A model generated the notes under the pieces. The model did not search any database. It was given only the letters and a program-made list of their open reading frames with translations, and was not told where the DNA came from. DNA of 6,488 bases from CAZZEX01 sp964653285 (GTDB lineage Bacteria; Chloroflexota; Anaerolineae; B4-G1): NCBI GenBank assembly GCA_964653285.1, contig CAZZEX010000166.1:1-6488 (forward strand). Direction: 5' to 3'. Shown here one piece after another: positions 5,957-6,488 of the stretch; within the stretch, counting starts at the first letter, position 1; each line of letters starts with the position of its first letter. The position numbers and the translations under genes were made by a program.

Positions 5957-6434
5957 CCCGTGTGGGCTCTGGGGTCTTTTCTACGAGGGAATAATGTTGT
6001 ACGAGGCAACCGTAACCATTATCGTCGGGTTTCAGTGCCCGTGTGGGCTCTGGGGTCTTTTCTACCGACAGAGACACTGACTGAAGATGTCCCTGACACG
6101 GGTTTCAGTGCCCGTGTGGGCTCTGGGGTCTTTTCTACTGGGGTTGACTCCGTTACCCTGACCCACTTTCTGGATCATCACGGGATCAAAGTTTCAGTGC
6201 CCGTGTGGGCTCTGGGGTCTTTTCTACCTGTATCGTTCTTTGGTGATGGCCAAGTGGCCGACTTCGAGGTTTCAGTGCCCGTGTGGGCTCTGGGGTCTTT
6301 TCTACTGGACCCTTCGTATTGTTCCCAGCCCGGCGCGTGTTTGTTTCAGTGCCCGTGTGGGCTCTGGGGTCTTTTCTACCAATCTCATCCCTCAGGATCA
6401 CCCTGACCGCATCGCGTTTCAGTGCCCGTGTGGG
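5957..6434. CRISPR. CRISPR array: 5 full and 2 broken repeats, 6 spacers
   Basis: The 37-nt repeat begins GTTTCAGTGCC and ends GTCTTTTCTAC. Full, identical copies lie at 6029-6065, 6102-6138, 6191-6227, 6269-6305 and 6343-6379. The first repeat lacks its first nine bases (5957-5984), and the last keeps only its first nineteen (6416-6434). The six spacers are all different, of 44, 36, 52, 41, 37 and 36 nt; none matches another part of this window that I could find. The repeat core GCCC-GTGT-GGGC can form a short hairpin. Read on the minus strand the repeat ends in CTGAAAC, resembling the usual ATTGAAAC-type crRNA handle, so transcription from the right is likely and the leader would have lain beyond 6434. 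No cas genes and no recognisable leader are in the window, so the type is not assigned. Confidence 0.93.
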
Positions 6435-6488
6435 AGGGAAAGACAAGGTTACGCTTGAGCGTAACCAAGGCGTAATCGAGTCGTAACC
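6435..6488. mobile_element. Left end of a second, GTAACC-type element (cut by window edge)
   Basis: AGGGAAAGACAAGGTT (6435-6450) matches in inverted form the right end of the outer element (5941-5956) at 15 of 16 bases. It is followed by a perfect hairpin GGTTACGC-TTGA-GCGTAACC (6447-6466), then 11-bp spaced units GCGTAACCAAG (6459-6469), GCGTAATCGAG (6470-6480) and the start of another, TCGTAACC (6481-6488). The plan (end, palindrome, 11-bp iterons) is that of the element at 4012-5956, with GTAACC in place of GGAACC. It begins exactly where the last CRISPR repeat breaks off. Only 54 bases are visible. Confidence 0.45.

Noticed and set aside
5985..5996. GAGGGAA at the start of spacer 1 resembling the element end GAGGGAAGGACA
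   Set aside because: Only seven bases match and nothing like the iterons follows, so it is probably chance.
5945..6406. Open frames giving repeats such as SVPVWALGSF or FQCPCGLWGLFY
   Set aside because: These are translations of the CRISPR repeat; the periodic peptide comes from identical DNA repeats, with unrelated spacers between.
5957..6434. A tandem-repeat or MITE array instead of CRISPR
   Set aside because: Five exact 37-nt repeats separated by six unrelated spacer-sized sequences, with a short hairpin core, fit CRISPR far better than tandem duplication.

Overview
The window looks like chromosomal DNA of a GC-rich bacterium. Chloroflexota is my best guess, from the style of the membrane protein, the DUF4132 protein, the IS110 scrap and the GGAACC repeats. 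This is an inference from remembered family resemblance and was not tested by any search.

Layout. Positions 1-3259 are ordinary gene space on the minus strand: a 934-residue DUF4132 (MolR/YehI-like) protein, and downstream of it, with its own likely promoter, the first 110 codons of a membrane protein that runs off the left edge. Positions 3260-3658 hold no intact gene. They contain a REP-like inverted repeat, a scrap of an IS110-type transposase, one isolated CRISPR repeat with traces of its neighbours, and two hairpins. A small SWIM zinc-finger protein follows on the minus strand (3659-3991). Then comes a nested mobile region at 4012-5956: an outer element with AGGGAAGGACA ends and many GGAACC palindromes and 11-bp iterons, carrying inside it an insertion sequence of about 1.56 kb (13-bp inverted ends) with an intact 497-residue DDE transposase. 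From 5957 to 6434 there is a CRISPR array of five full 37-nt repeats, a broken repeat at each end and six spacers, with no cas gene in view. The last 54 bases look like the start of a second element related to the outer one, built on GTAACC instead of GGAACC.

Main observation. Both ends of the CRISPR array break inside the repeat. Each break lies directly beside the same 10-bp core of the repeat, CCCGTGTGGG, and is joined to nearly the same 16-bp sequence in inverted orientation (15 of 16 match). This is the pattern expected if two members of one iteron-bearing mobile family each inserted at the hairpin core of a CRISPR repeat, possibly with a 10-bp target duplication. The isolated repeat 2.4 kb to the left suggests that the array was once longer and was split by mobile DNA. 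The insertion model is an inference; the sequence matches are direct observations.
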